From Streptomyces sp. HNM0574 (GTDB lineage Bacteria > Actinomycetota > Actinomycetes > Streptomycetales > Streptomycetaceae): 64,000 bases of DNA. Position numbers and translations under genes: made by a program. How positions within the stretch are numbered: the stretch's first letter is position 1; each line of letters starts with the position of its first letter. The notes under the pieces are model-generated. The model was not told the DNA's origin, did no database searches, and worked only from the letters and a program-made list of their open reading frames with translations. Location of the stretch: NCBI RefSeq assembly GCF_012726235.1, contig NZ_JAASAH010000016.1, positions 1 to 64,000 of the forward strand, in the 5' to 3' direction. Shown here in pieces: positions 56,007-63,067 of this stretch.

Positions 56007-57572
56007 TCAGACCGCCTGCGGGAAGGAGAACAGCCGGTCCGGGTCGTAGGTCCGCTTGACCTTCGCCAGCCGTCCCGCGTTCGCGCCGTAGTACGCGGAG
56101 CGCCAGTTCCGCAGCGACGGGTCCGTGTAGTTCTGGTACGCGCGGCCGCTCGCCCACGGGCGCATCGCCTCGTGCGTCCCGTCCAGCCAGGCGCGGTGGC
56201 CGGAGACCAGCGAGGAGGCGGCCCCGTCCGGCCAGGAGACGATGTACTGCGCCAGGAACAGCGCGTCCCGGTGCACGAACGCGGTCTTCTCCGGCGCCAC
56301 CCGGTTCACCGCACCGCCCAGCGCGTCCAGGGCGACGCTGCCCGCGCCGCCCTTCGTCAGCTTCGCCAGCCGCTCGACGCGGGAGATCAGCGTCCGGATG
56401 CCGGGGGCCGGGATCGCCTTCGTGTAGAAGTCCGAGCGTGCCGCGTAGGATTCGCGCGCCACCTTGCCCTGGGCGGTACGGCCGGGCAGCGAACCCCGCT
56501 GGTGCGCCTGGGCCGTGGACCAGCCGGACACCCCGCCCATCACCTTCATCGCGTCCATGAACGTGTGGTCCTTCACCGACAGGCCCGTGGCCGGGGTGCC
56601 CACCCGGTCGGCGAAGCGGTCCAGCTGGTTTGCGATGTCCCCGCGGGTGCCCAACGACAGCCCGCCGACGGTGACTTTGCCCGGGCGGCCGCCCGCGGGC
56701 GCGGAGAGGTGCAGGTTCGCCCAGATCTCGTCGTCCGTGGCGGGCGCCCACCGCTGCCACTCGCGCAGCACGTCGGCCGCGCGCGACCACGGCCAGCTCA
56801 GGAAGAACGTCACGCAGTCCGGTGCCGGGCTGGTGCGGAAGCGGAGCGAGGTGACCACGCCGAAGTTGGCGTTCCCCGCGCCGCGCAGCGCCCAGAACAG
56901 CTCGGGGTCACGCTCGGCGTCCACCTCCCGGAGCCTGCCGTCGGCGGTGACGACACTCGCGCCGGTGATGCTGTCCGAGGTCAGCCCGTACGCCCTGGCC
57001 ACGACGCCGACGCCGCCGCCCAGTGCCAGGCCCGAGACGCCCACCGTGGGGCACGAACCGGCGGGCAGCGTACGGCCCTTGGTCGTCAGACGGTCGTACA
57101 CGTCGATGAGCTTGGCGCCGGCGCCGATCTCCGCGGTGTCGCCGGACGGCCGTACCGCGTCCATCCGCTGCACGTCGACGACCAGGCCCTTGCCGGTCGA
57201 CCAGCCCGCGTAGCTGTGGCCGCCGCTGCGGATCGCCACCGGTATGGAGTGCCGCCGCGCGAACGACAGGCACTCCCGCACGTCCTGCGGGCCCGCGCAG
57301 TAGGCGACGCCGGCCGGGCGGGCGCCGTCGAAGCGCGGGTTGAACAGGGTGCGGGCCGCGTCGTAGTCGGCGTCCTGCGGGCGCAGCAACTGCCCGTCGA
57401 GCCCTGCCGCCAGCGCGTCCCAGGGCGAGTCGGAGCCCATCGCCTGCCGGCCCGCGCCCGCCGCCGCAGCGGTGCCCGCGCCTGCGGCGACGCCCGCTCC
57501 GACGCGGAACAACGTCCGTCGCCCCCAGGTCCGTCCCTTGGTGTTCCGTGGCGGCTGTACTGCCTGCGCCAT
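56007..57572 (-). CDS. Tat-secreted berberine-bridge-type FAD oxidase
   Basis: 521 aa from ATG 57572; ATG 57593 adds seven residues. The N-terminus GRTWGRRTLFRVGAGVAAGAG is a twin-arginine signal. FAD domain: VAIRSGGHSYAGWSTGKGLVVDV (His for 8-alpha linkage) and AGSCPTVGVSGLALGGGVGVVARAYGLTSD (Cys suited to a second, 6-S-cysteinyl bond). The BBE C-terminus is NWRSAYYGANAGRLAKVKRTYDPDRLFSFPQ. Bicovalent FAD enzymes of this type oxidise oligosaccharides or secondary-metabolite intermediates with O2. The substrate is unknown. It is secreted. Confidence 0.88.
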   Translation of the reverse strand: MAQAVQPPRNTKGRTWGRRTLFRVGAGVAAGAGTAAAAGAGRQAMGSDSPWDALAAGLDGQLLRPQDADYDAARTLFNPRFDGARPAGVAYCAGPQDVRECLSFARRHSIPVAIRSGGHSYAGWSTGKGLVVDVQRMDAVRPSGDTAEIGAGAKLIDVYDRLTTKGRTLPAGSCPTVGVSGLALGGGVGVVARAYGLTSDSITGASVVTADGRLREVDAERDPELFWALRGAGNANFGVVTSLRFRTSPAPDCVTFFLSWPWSRAADVLREWQRWAPATDDEIWANLHLSAPAGGRPGKVTVGGLSLGTRGDIANQLDRFADRVGTPATGLSVKDHTFMDAMKVMGGVSGWSTAQAHQRGSLPGRTAQGKVARESYAARSDFYTKAIPAPGIRTLISRVERLAKLTKGGAGSVALDALGGAVNRVAPEKTAFVHRDALFLAQYIVSWPDGAASSLVSGHRAWLDGTHEAMRPWASGRAYQNYTDPSLRNWRSAYYGANAGRLAKVKRTYDPDRLFSFPQAV

Positions 57573-57695
57573 CCCCGATGTCCCTTTCCCCATGGTCGTT
57601 CCGGGCCGCACACACTCGGCCCGGCGCGGGGGATGACGAGGTGATCACCGTGCGGGTTGCCCCGACGGCCAGGGGTTTACCGAGAGTTGACTCCG

Positions 57696-57899
57696 TCAGT
57701 GCCAGATGTCCGGTCCGCCGCCGCGCCACTCGATCAGGTCGGGGTCGTCCAGCTGGACGCGCTCGGGCGGGAGCCCGACGTCCCGCAGGAACTCCGCGAC
57801 GTCCTCCCGGCTGTGCGCCAGCCCGAGGAGCTGCGAGTGGGCGGTCACCTGGCGTCCCCCGTCCGCCGACGGAGGGTGCACGACGATTGGAGGCGTCAT
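57696..57899 (-). CDS. Small conserved Streptomyces protein of unknown function
   Basis: 67 aa. ATG 57899 has GGAAGG immediately upstream. The sequence has an N-terminal strand (TPPIVVHPPSADGGRQVT), a helix (SREDVAEFLRDVGL) and an acidic, Trp-containing end (DDPDLIEWRGGGPDIWH). I recognise the type as a small conserved Streptomyces protein, but no function is known. It is monocistronic, downstream of nothing obvious, and precedes repeat island B. Confidence 0.65.
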   Translation of the reverse strand: MTPPIVVHPPSADGGRQVTAHSQLLGLAHSREDVAEFLRDVGLPPERVQLDDPDLIEWRGGGPDIWH

Positions 57900-57968
57900 G
57901 CCTTCCAGCGTGCCTCGGGCCGCGGAGTGCGGCATCTCCGGCCGGGCGGCCCTGCGGTTCCGGTGCGT

Positions 57969-58250
57969 CGCGGGGTGCGGGGCCGTCGTGGCTCGGGGTT
58001 TGCGCAGTTCCCCGCGCCCCTTTTCGGGCGCGCTCCGCTTCTCGGGGTGACCCCGCTTGGGAGGTCTGCGCCGAGGCGCAGGGCTGGCAAGCGCAGCGCC
58101 GGCCCACCCCGGCGCGGGGTGCTCCATGCCGTCACCGGATCACCCCGTACGCCGTGGCCGTTCGCGCAGTTCCCCGCGCCCCCAAGATCGCGCCGTTCCC
58201 CGCGCCCCCAGGAGGGCGCCGTTCCCCGCGCCCCTTGGAGGGGAAGGGTT
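57969..58250. repeat. Dispersed Streptomyces repeat island, copy B
   Basis: This shares the block GGGCTGGCAAGCGCAGCGCC … GGCGCGGGGTGCTCCATGCC … CACCCCGTACGCCGTGGCCG with island A (52727-52958), plus GCAGTTCCCCGCGCCCC units at 58002 and 58164 and two GCCGTTCCCCGCGCCCC variants after it. Same orientation as copy A, about 5.2 kb away. It fills most of the 57900-58277 gap; no credible gene inside. Confidence 0.8.
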
Positions 58251-58277
58251 CGGGGAGGCGTCTGTTGCGGGGGGCTC

Positions 58278-58610
58278 ATGGATACGTGGGAAGTGGTCAG
58301 CGGGCTGGCCGGGGAATTGGATGCGCGCAGTGAACTTCCGCCGGAGCAGCGGTGGATGCTGCAGGTGCTGAAGATCCAGGAGGAGGCGGGTGAGGTCGCC
58401 GAGGCCGTGATCGGGGCCCTGGGGCTGAACCCGCGCAAGGGGCACAGCCACTCCTGGGGCGACGTCGAGGGGGAGATCTGCGACGTCATCGTCACCGGCA
58501 TGGTCGCCCTGCAGCGCATCGCCCCGGACAACCCCCGCGCGGTCTTCGAGCAGCACCTCGCGGACGTCGTGGCCCGCGGCCTCGACTCCCCGCCCGCCGA
58601 CGGCCGTTGA
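58278..58610 (+). CDS. MazG-like nucleotide pyrophosphohydrolase
   Basis: 110 aa from ATG 58278. All-alpha NTP-pyrophosphatase signature: LKIQEEAGEVAEAVIGALGL (metal-binding Glu35, Glu36, Glu39) followed by WGDVEGEICDVIVTGMVALQRI (Glu64/Glu66 and Asp69). It probably hydrolyses a non-canonical or damaged (d)NTP to the monophosphate. It is a single short gene just after repeat island B, ending 7 nt before the convergent metalloprotease stop. Confidence 0.85.
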   Translation: MDTWEVVSGLAGELDARSELPPEQRWMLQVLKIQEEAGEVAEAVIGALGLNPRKGHSHSWGDVEGEICDVIVTGMVALQRIAPDNPRAVFEQHLADVVARGLDSPPADGR

Positions 58611-58617
58611 GCGGGAC

Positions 58618-61428
58618 TCAGTGCCGGTACCCCGCACGCTCCGTGATGGCCGAGAGGGTGCGGGAGAGCCGGTCCGTTCCGGCGTGGATCTCGCCGAGGG
58701 CGCGGGAGAAGCGCTGCTCGCGCTGCCGCTGGGTGAGCCGGGGCCCGTCCTCGGGCGGCTTCAGCATCCGCCGGCACTGCTCGGCGCCGTGCAGGGTGCT
58801 GCCGAGCGCCGACGCCCAGGACGCGCGCAGCGCCGGGTCGGGCACGGGGAAGTACGCGCGTGCCTCCTCGGTCCTGGCCCGGAGGGTGCCGCAGAGGCGG
58901 TGGAAGACGTCGGTGTCGAGCGAGACCTTGCCGTTCGCCTTCGGCGGCTGCTCGGCGGCCCGCGCGCTCTCGGCGCTCAGCTCGTCCACCGCGGCCTCGA
59001 TCCGCTCCGCGACCCGGAGGCCGCCGCTCTTCAGCCAGCCGGCCAGCTGGAGTTCCCGGCTCCCGCCCCCGCCGCCGGGCGTCGGTTCGGGCCGCGCCGA
59101 CGGGGCCGAAGCCCCGGCCGAGGCGGCGCTGTGCCCCGCGATCCCCGCCCCCGTGACGACCAGCCCCGGCACCCCGAGCACCAGCAGCACGGCCACCCGG
59201 ACTCCCCGACCCGGCAGCCGCGTTGCGGAGACCCGACGCCGCACCCGGCCCCGCCCGCCCCGCCGCAGCCGGCGCACCGCCCGCCCCAGCCCCGCCCCCA
59301 GCAGGGCCGCGCAGGCCGCCCCGACGACCGCCTTGCCGAGGGTGAGGGACAGGATCTGGTCGACCGCGCGCAGCCCGAACAGCGGGTTGACGGCGCAGAC
59401 CTCGGAGACGACGGCGAGCGGCGGGAGGCAGCCGTCCGTGGCGTACAGGAGCAGGAGCGCCGCGTACGCGCACAGCTGGGTGGTCTGTGCGGCGACCAGC
59501 GCCCGTGGCATCGCGTGGCGGCGGGAGCGGGCGGCGACGAGGGCCGAGGTCAGCAGGCAGGCGGCCATCACCGTGACGGTCATCCACCAGGCGTGCACGA
59601 AGAGGAACGGGCCGGTCCGCTCGGCCGGTACGGACGGCTGACGCGGGTGCGTCAGCGCCGCGGCCAGGGCGAGCCCCGCGCAGGCGAGCGCCCCGCCCGC
59701 GAGCCCCGCACCCAGTGTCCGCCGCAACCGCGCGCCCCCGTACGGGCGTTGGAGGAGCAGCAGGGCCAGCGGGACCAGCCACATCAGGAGCGCGACGAGG
59801 GTCGGCGCGAGCGCGTTGCCCAGCGGCATCAGCGCGGGCATCCCGGCCGTCATGGCCGACAGGTCGGGCGCGTACTGCTGCCAGTCGCCCGGGATCACCC
59901 GGCGGATCTCCTCGCCGGCGGGCTCGCCGAGCCCCAGCGCGTCGAACTCGCCCTCCCCGCGCCACCACGCGAGCCCGGCCCACAGCGCCGCCGCGGTGAC
60001 CAGCGCGCACACTGCCGCCGCAGCCCGGCGCAGCCAGGCCCGCGGCAGACCGAGGGCCAGCCGGAGCGACTGGCTCCACCACATCGCGGGGACGGCGGCG
60101 ACGGGCAGGAACGCCAGCAGGTACAGCGGCCGCTCGGGCAGGAAGTCGACCCGGTACCGCCCGCTGCTGACGAACTCGCCCACCAACAGCCCCGCGCCCA
60201 GGCCCAGTCCGGCGAACGCGGCGGATCCGGTCGCCGTCAGTGGCGCGCGTACCGACCGCAGCACCCGCAGCCCGAAGGCGTAGGCCAGGACGACGGCGAG
60301 CACCACGGCCATCACCCCGAGGGCGGCCTGCGCCGGGAGCCGCACCGCCGAGCCGAACTCCGAGGCCGCCCCGTACAGCAGCGAGGCCGAGGCGCCGGTC
60401 AGGAACATCGCGCGGGTGCCGACCCGGAAGAGCCGTTCCGGCTCGGCGAGCACCCGCCGCCGCTCCTCCCACCCCGGGTGCGTCCGCAGCTGCGCGGCGG
60501 CCCGGCGCGGCAGCGCCCTGAGCCCGCCGCCCGCCCCGTCGTCCCCGGCGAGCTGCCAACTCGCCGGGTCGGCACCCCACTTGACGGCCTGCACATCGGC
60601 GTGCAGCTCCCGCTGCCGCAGCAGGTCGGCACGGGCCAGGTGGACCAGCGCGGCCAGCAGGAGCCCGAAGAGCACCCGGGACAGGTTCGAGGAGGACTCG
60701 GCCCACGGCGAGTCCGACCGGAGGAGGAGCAGCGCCGTCCAGCCGGTCAGGTTCGGCACCAGGGCGAGCAGCACGAAGACCCGCCACAGCGCGGTGGCGG
60801 CGTAGGCGTGGTCGACGTCCCGGTGCCGTACGTGCGCCAGCTCGTGCAGGACGACGGAGCGGAAGCGGGCGGGATCGGTGCGCCGCCGGGCCAGCAGCCC
60901 CGCGTACAGGCACACGGTGTAGTCGCCCGTACGCCCGTAGGCACAGGCGCCGAAGTCGGTACGGGCCGGGTCGACCCGGAAGGTCACGGAGGCGCGGACG
61001 CCGGCCCGCTCGCGCAGCGCGTCGAGCTCGGCCCGCAGTGTCCCGTCGCCGTCCACCGCGCCGACCGGGACCGGCGCGCCCCGCCACTCCCGCAGCCTCG
61101 GCAGCCACCAGTACCCGAGCCCCGCGACGAGCAGCACCGCCAGTGTGCCCAGCGCCCCCAGGTACGAGGCGGGCTGGGCGGCGACGCAGGCGTCCAGGGC
61201 CTCGGTCGAGTCGAGGCCGGCGAGCAGGTTCTCGCGGTCGGTCGCGGTGGGGTCGAGCCCGTCGGCGAGCATGCAGTCCAGCACGCTGCCGGGCTCGTCC
61301 GGCGTCCCGGGGAGCGAGGCGATCACCGGTTCCAGCATCGAGGGTGTCGCGGCGATCACGAGGAGTGTCAGCAGCGCGAACCGCGAGCCCGTCCCCGACG
61401 CCTCCCGGACCCTCCGCAGCCCCCTCAC
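58618..61428 (-). CDS. Multi-spanning M48-type membrane zinc metalloprotease
   Basis: 936 aa from GTG 61428, chosen because it overlaps a short SD-led ORF stop as GTGA; longer in-frame N-termini are possible. After two helices comes the peptidase domain: VVLHELAHVRHRD (HExxH with His195, Glu196, His199) and third ligand Glu in LLRQRELHADVQAVKWG. It then has roughly 12 more transmembrane helices and an extracytoplasmic C-terminal ~200 residues (VFHRLCGTLRARTEEARAYFPVP, LHGAEQCRRML) that read like a small helical sensor. BlaR1/M56-M48-like architecture suggests a membrane-sensing protease; no partner repressor is adjacent. Confidence 0.78.
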   Translation of the reverse strand: MRGLRRVREASGTGSRFALLTLLVIAATPSMLEPVIASLPGTPDEPGSVLDCMLADGLDPTATDRENLLAGLDSTEALDACVAAQPASYLGALGTLAVLLVAGLGYWWLPRLREWRGAPVPVGAVDGDGTLRAELDALRERAGVRASVTFRVDPARTDFGACAYGRTGDYTVCLYAGLLARRRTDPARFRSVVLHELAHVRHRDVDHAYAATALWRVFVLLALVPNLTGWTALLLLRSDSPWAESSSNLSRVLFGLLLAALVHLARADLLRQRELHADVQAVKWGADPASWQLAGDDGAGGGLRALPRRAAAQLRTHPGWEERRRVLAEPERLFRVGTRAMFLTGASASLLYGAASEFGSAVRLPAQAALGVMAVVLAVVLAYAFGLRVLRSVRAPLTATGSAAFAGLGLGAGLLVGEFVSSGRYRVDFLPERPLYLLAFLPVAAVPAMWWSQSLRLALGLPRAWLRRAAAAVCALVTAAALWAGLAWWRGEGEFDALGLGEPAGEEIRRVIPGDWQQYAPDLSAMTAGMPALMPLGNALAPTLVALLMWLVPLALLLLQRPYGGARLRRTLGAGLAGGALACAGLALAAALTHPRQPSVPAERTGPFLFVHAWWMTVTVMAACLLTSALVAARSRRHAMPRALVAAQTTQLCAYAALLLLYATDGCLPPLAVVSEVCAVNPLFGLRAVDQILSLTLGKAVVGAACAALLGAGLGRAVRRLRRGGRGRVRRRVSATRLPGRGVRVAVLLVLGVPGLVVTGAGIAGHSAASAGASAPSARPEPTPGGGGGSRELQLAGWLKSGGLRVAERIEAAVDELSAESARAAEQPPKANGKVSLDTDVFHRLCGTLRARTEEARAYFPVPDPALRASWASALGSTLHGAEQCRRMLKPPEDGPRLTQRQREQRFSRALGEIHAGTDRLSRTLSAITERAGYRH

Positions 61429-61526
61429 GGCCGGGACCCGCACCGTGCGCCGCGGCCCCGTCCCCGTCCGGGCGTTCCGAGGGCCGCGAAGGCCCCGGGG
61501 GCCCCGTCGACCACCCCGAAGATCAC
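61425..61526 (-). CDS. Short upstream ORF coupled to the metalloprotease
   Basis: 33 aa from GTG 61526 with AAGGGAG 7 nt upstream; its TGA overlaps the GTG of the protease (GTGA). It has the best SD in this leader, so ribosomes should enter here. It may be a leader peptide for translational coupling, or the true protease N-terminus displaced by a frameshift. The peptide (VIFGVVDGAPGAFAALG...) has no recognised domain. Confidence 0.4.
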   Translation of the reverse strand: MIFGVVDGAPGAFAALGTPGRGRGRGARCGSRP

Positions 61527-61738
61527 GAGCAACTCCCTTGCCCCGAGGGCCGGTTGGCCGATCCCGGTACGTCGCCACGAGCATAGGACCGAAACGGCGG
61601 GGGCGCCCCGCGCACGGCGCATCCCGCCGCCGCCGCGCCCGCGGGCGGGAGGGGCGGCGGGTGCGGGCGGCGGGACGGTGGCGGCGGGACGGGGTCGGAG
61701 GGGGCGATCACCGCGGGTAGACTGTGCGGCACGGTGGA

Positions 61739-62090
61739 CGAGCCGGCCGGGCGGCCGCGTCGGGATCCTCGGATCCCGCCGAGGAACGTCCGGGCTCCAC
61801 AGAGCAGGATGGTGGGTAACGCCCACCCGGGGTGACCCGCGGGACAGTGCCACAGAAAACAGACCGCCGGGGCCGCAAGGCTCCCGGTAAGGGTGAAACG
61901 GTGGTGTAAGAGACCACCAGCGCTCAGGGTGACCTGAGCGGCTCGGTAAACCCCATCCGGAGCAAGGTCAAGAGGGGCCGTGGGCAACCGCGGCTCTGCG
62001 CGAATGCCAGAGGGCTGCTCGCCCGAGTTCGCGGGTGGACCGCACGAGGCAGGTGGCAACGCCTGCCCTAGATGGATGGCCGCCTCCCCG
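61739..62090 (+). ncRNA. rnpB: RNase P RNA
   Basis: It contains the universal RNase P core: GAGGAACGTCCGGGCTCCAC near 61781, ACAGTGCCACAGAAAACAGA near 61843, GTAAGGGTGAAACGGTGGTG near 61887, AGAGACCACCAG, and the 3' end CCTAGATGGATGGCCGCC near 62068. GGCGGCC at the 5' end pairs with GGCCGCC at the 3' end (P1). It is the catalytic RNA that matures tRNA 5' ends. The ends are estimated from the remembered S. coelicolor gene. A TAGACT -10 hexamer at 61718-61723 lies upstream. Confidence 0.93.
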
Positions 62091-62226
62091 AGCGCCGCAA
62101 GGCCGAGGGAGACAGAACCCGGCGTACAGGCCGACTCGTCCACCGCCTCCAGTTCCCCCTCGCCGCCGTATCCCAACGGCCCCTGTGCGCCCGGCGGTTG
62201 TGCGTCCGAAGTCGCTGCCGCTGTCG

Positions 62227-62256
62227 TTGACACCTGTCTGTGGCGGGTGAAAGTAT
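62227..62256 (+). promoter_or_regulatory. Candidate promoter for the secreted-protein pair
   Basis: A perfect -35 TTGACA (62227-62232) and weak -10 AAGTAT (62251-62256) with 18-bp spacing lie about 85 bp upstream of the gene at 62341. Confidence 0.4.
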
Positions 62257-62287
62257 TTCTTCTGACCAGGCCGCTTTCGGTGGCCCG

Positions 62288-62313
62288 ACAACTCGGCCTG
62301 ACCTCCGAGTTGT
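62288..62313. promoter_or_regulatory. Perfect 9-bp inverted repeat before the secreted-protein gene
   Basis: ACAACTCGG (62288-62296) and CCGAGTTGT (62305-62313) around 8 nt. It lies in the leader 28 bp before the ATG at 62341; possible operator or RNA hairpin. Confidence 0.6.
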
Positions 62314-62340
62314 GCACATATGCAGAAGCTACGGGGAATC

Positions 62341-62769
62341 ATGCGAACGTTCGCAATCAGCAGGTATGTCGGCATGCGGTCTCTCGCCGCACTGGCTCTC
62401 GTTCTCGCGATGTTCCTGACCGCGGCTCAGGCGAGCCCGGCGCAGGCGGCGACGACGAAGAAGGTCTGCGCACCCAAGAAGTGCGTGAAGGTGAAGAAGT
62501 CCAAGGTCTGTTACCCGGGCGACGGGTGCGGGAAGCGCGCCTACAAGCCGTGGCCCGCGGGAAGTTACTGCTCGCCCTCGGTCGGATGCGTCTCGTACAA
62601 GGGCAAGAACTACCGGTTCGTCGGTGGCCCCAAGATGACGCCCAAGCAGCAGGACCAGGCGCGGAAGTGCGCGGCGAGCCTCGGCGTCTCCGGGCTCGGA
62701 TTCATCGGTACGGGGCCGCTCGGCGTCACCATTCTCGGCGTGGTCGTTTCGGTCTGGGGGTGCTCGTAA
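62341..62769 (+). CDS. Small secreted basic eight-cysteine protein
   Basis: 142 aa from ATG 62341 with GGGGAA just upstream; ATG 62320 adds seven residues. A Sec signal peptide ends near AQA-A (residues 1-37). The ~105-residue mature part is Lys-rich and has eight Cys (43, 48, 57, 63, 77, 83, 110, 141), suggesting four disulfides, then a Gly/Val-rich hydrophobic end (LGVSGLGFIGTGPLGVTILG). A-ending codons and lower G+C distinguish it from its neighbours. No family recognised. The next gene, encoding a two-helix membrane protein, starts 2 nt after its stop. Confidence 0.7.
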   Translation: MRTFAISRYVGMRSLAALALVLAMFLTAAQASPAQAATTKKVCAPKKCVKVKKSKVCYPGDGCGKRAYKPWPAGSYCSPSVGCVSYKGKNYRFVGGPKMTPKQQDQARKCAASLGVSGLGFIGTGPLGVTILGVVVSVWGCS

Positions 62770-62771
62770 AA

Positions 62772-62981
62772 ATGACCTCCGGGGATTCCGGAAAAGAGCG
62801 TGGGCGGCCGCATTACGGGTTCAGTTTTCTGATGGCAGGGCTTTTCGCGCTGCTCGCCGTGTGGACCGGTACCGAGGATCTCGGCTACACGGTGGCCCTG
62901 TTGGGCGTCGCGGCGCTCTGGGCGATTCAGGGAATCGTCGCGGTGCGCAGATCACGCACTCCGGAAAGCCCGGCGGAATGA
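62772..62981 (+). CDS. Small two-helix membrane protein, partner of the secreted cysteine-rich protein
   Basis: 69 aa from ATG 62772, 2 nt after the preceding stop. A polar N-terminus is followed by helix 1 (YGFSFLMAGLFALLAVW, about 15-31), a short loop (TGTEDLGY), helix 2 (TVALLGVAALWAIQGIVAV, about 40-58) and a basic tail RRSRTPESPAE. No family recognised. Tight linkage to a secreted small protein fits an immunity, export or anchoring role; inference only. Confidence 0.65.
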   Translation: MTSGDSGKERGRPHYGFSFLMAGLFALLAVWTGTEDLGYTVALLGVAALWAIQGIVAVRRSRTPESPAE

Positions 62982-63000
62982 GCTGACTCCGGCGGTACGG

Positions 63001-63043
63001 AAAGGCCCCGGTACTCCGTGACAACGGAGCACCGGGGCCTTTT
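63001..63043. terminator. Bidirectional terminator with T-tract
   Basis: AAGGCCCCGGT...ACTCCGT pairs with ACGGAG...ACCGGGGCCTT around GACA, and is followed by TTTT. It serves the small-protein pair and the convergent oxidase gene. Confidence 0.85.
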
Positions 63044-63067
63044 CCGCGTGGTACTACCTGCCGCCCC

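Noticed and set aside
58621..61890. Plus-strand open frame of over 1,000 codons
   Set aside because: Antisense to the M48 metalloprotease, with Arg/Gly/Pro-rich shadow composition and no domain.
61850..62320. Short open frames across the RNase P RNA region
   Set aside because: They overlap the conserved rnpB core and lack SD sequences and coding bias.
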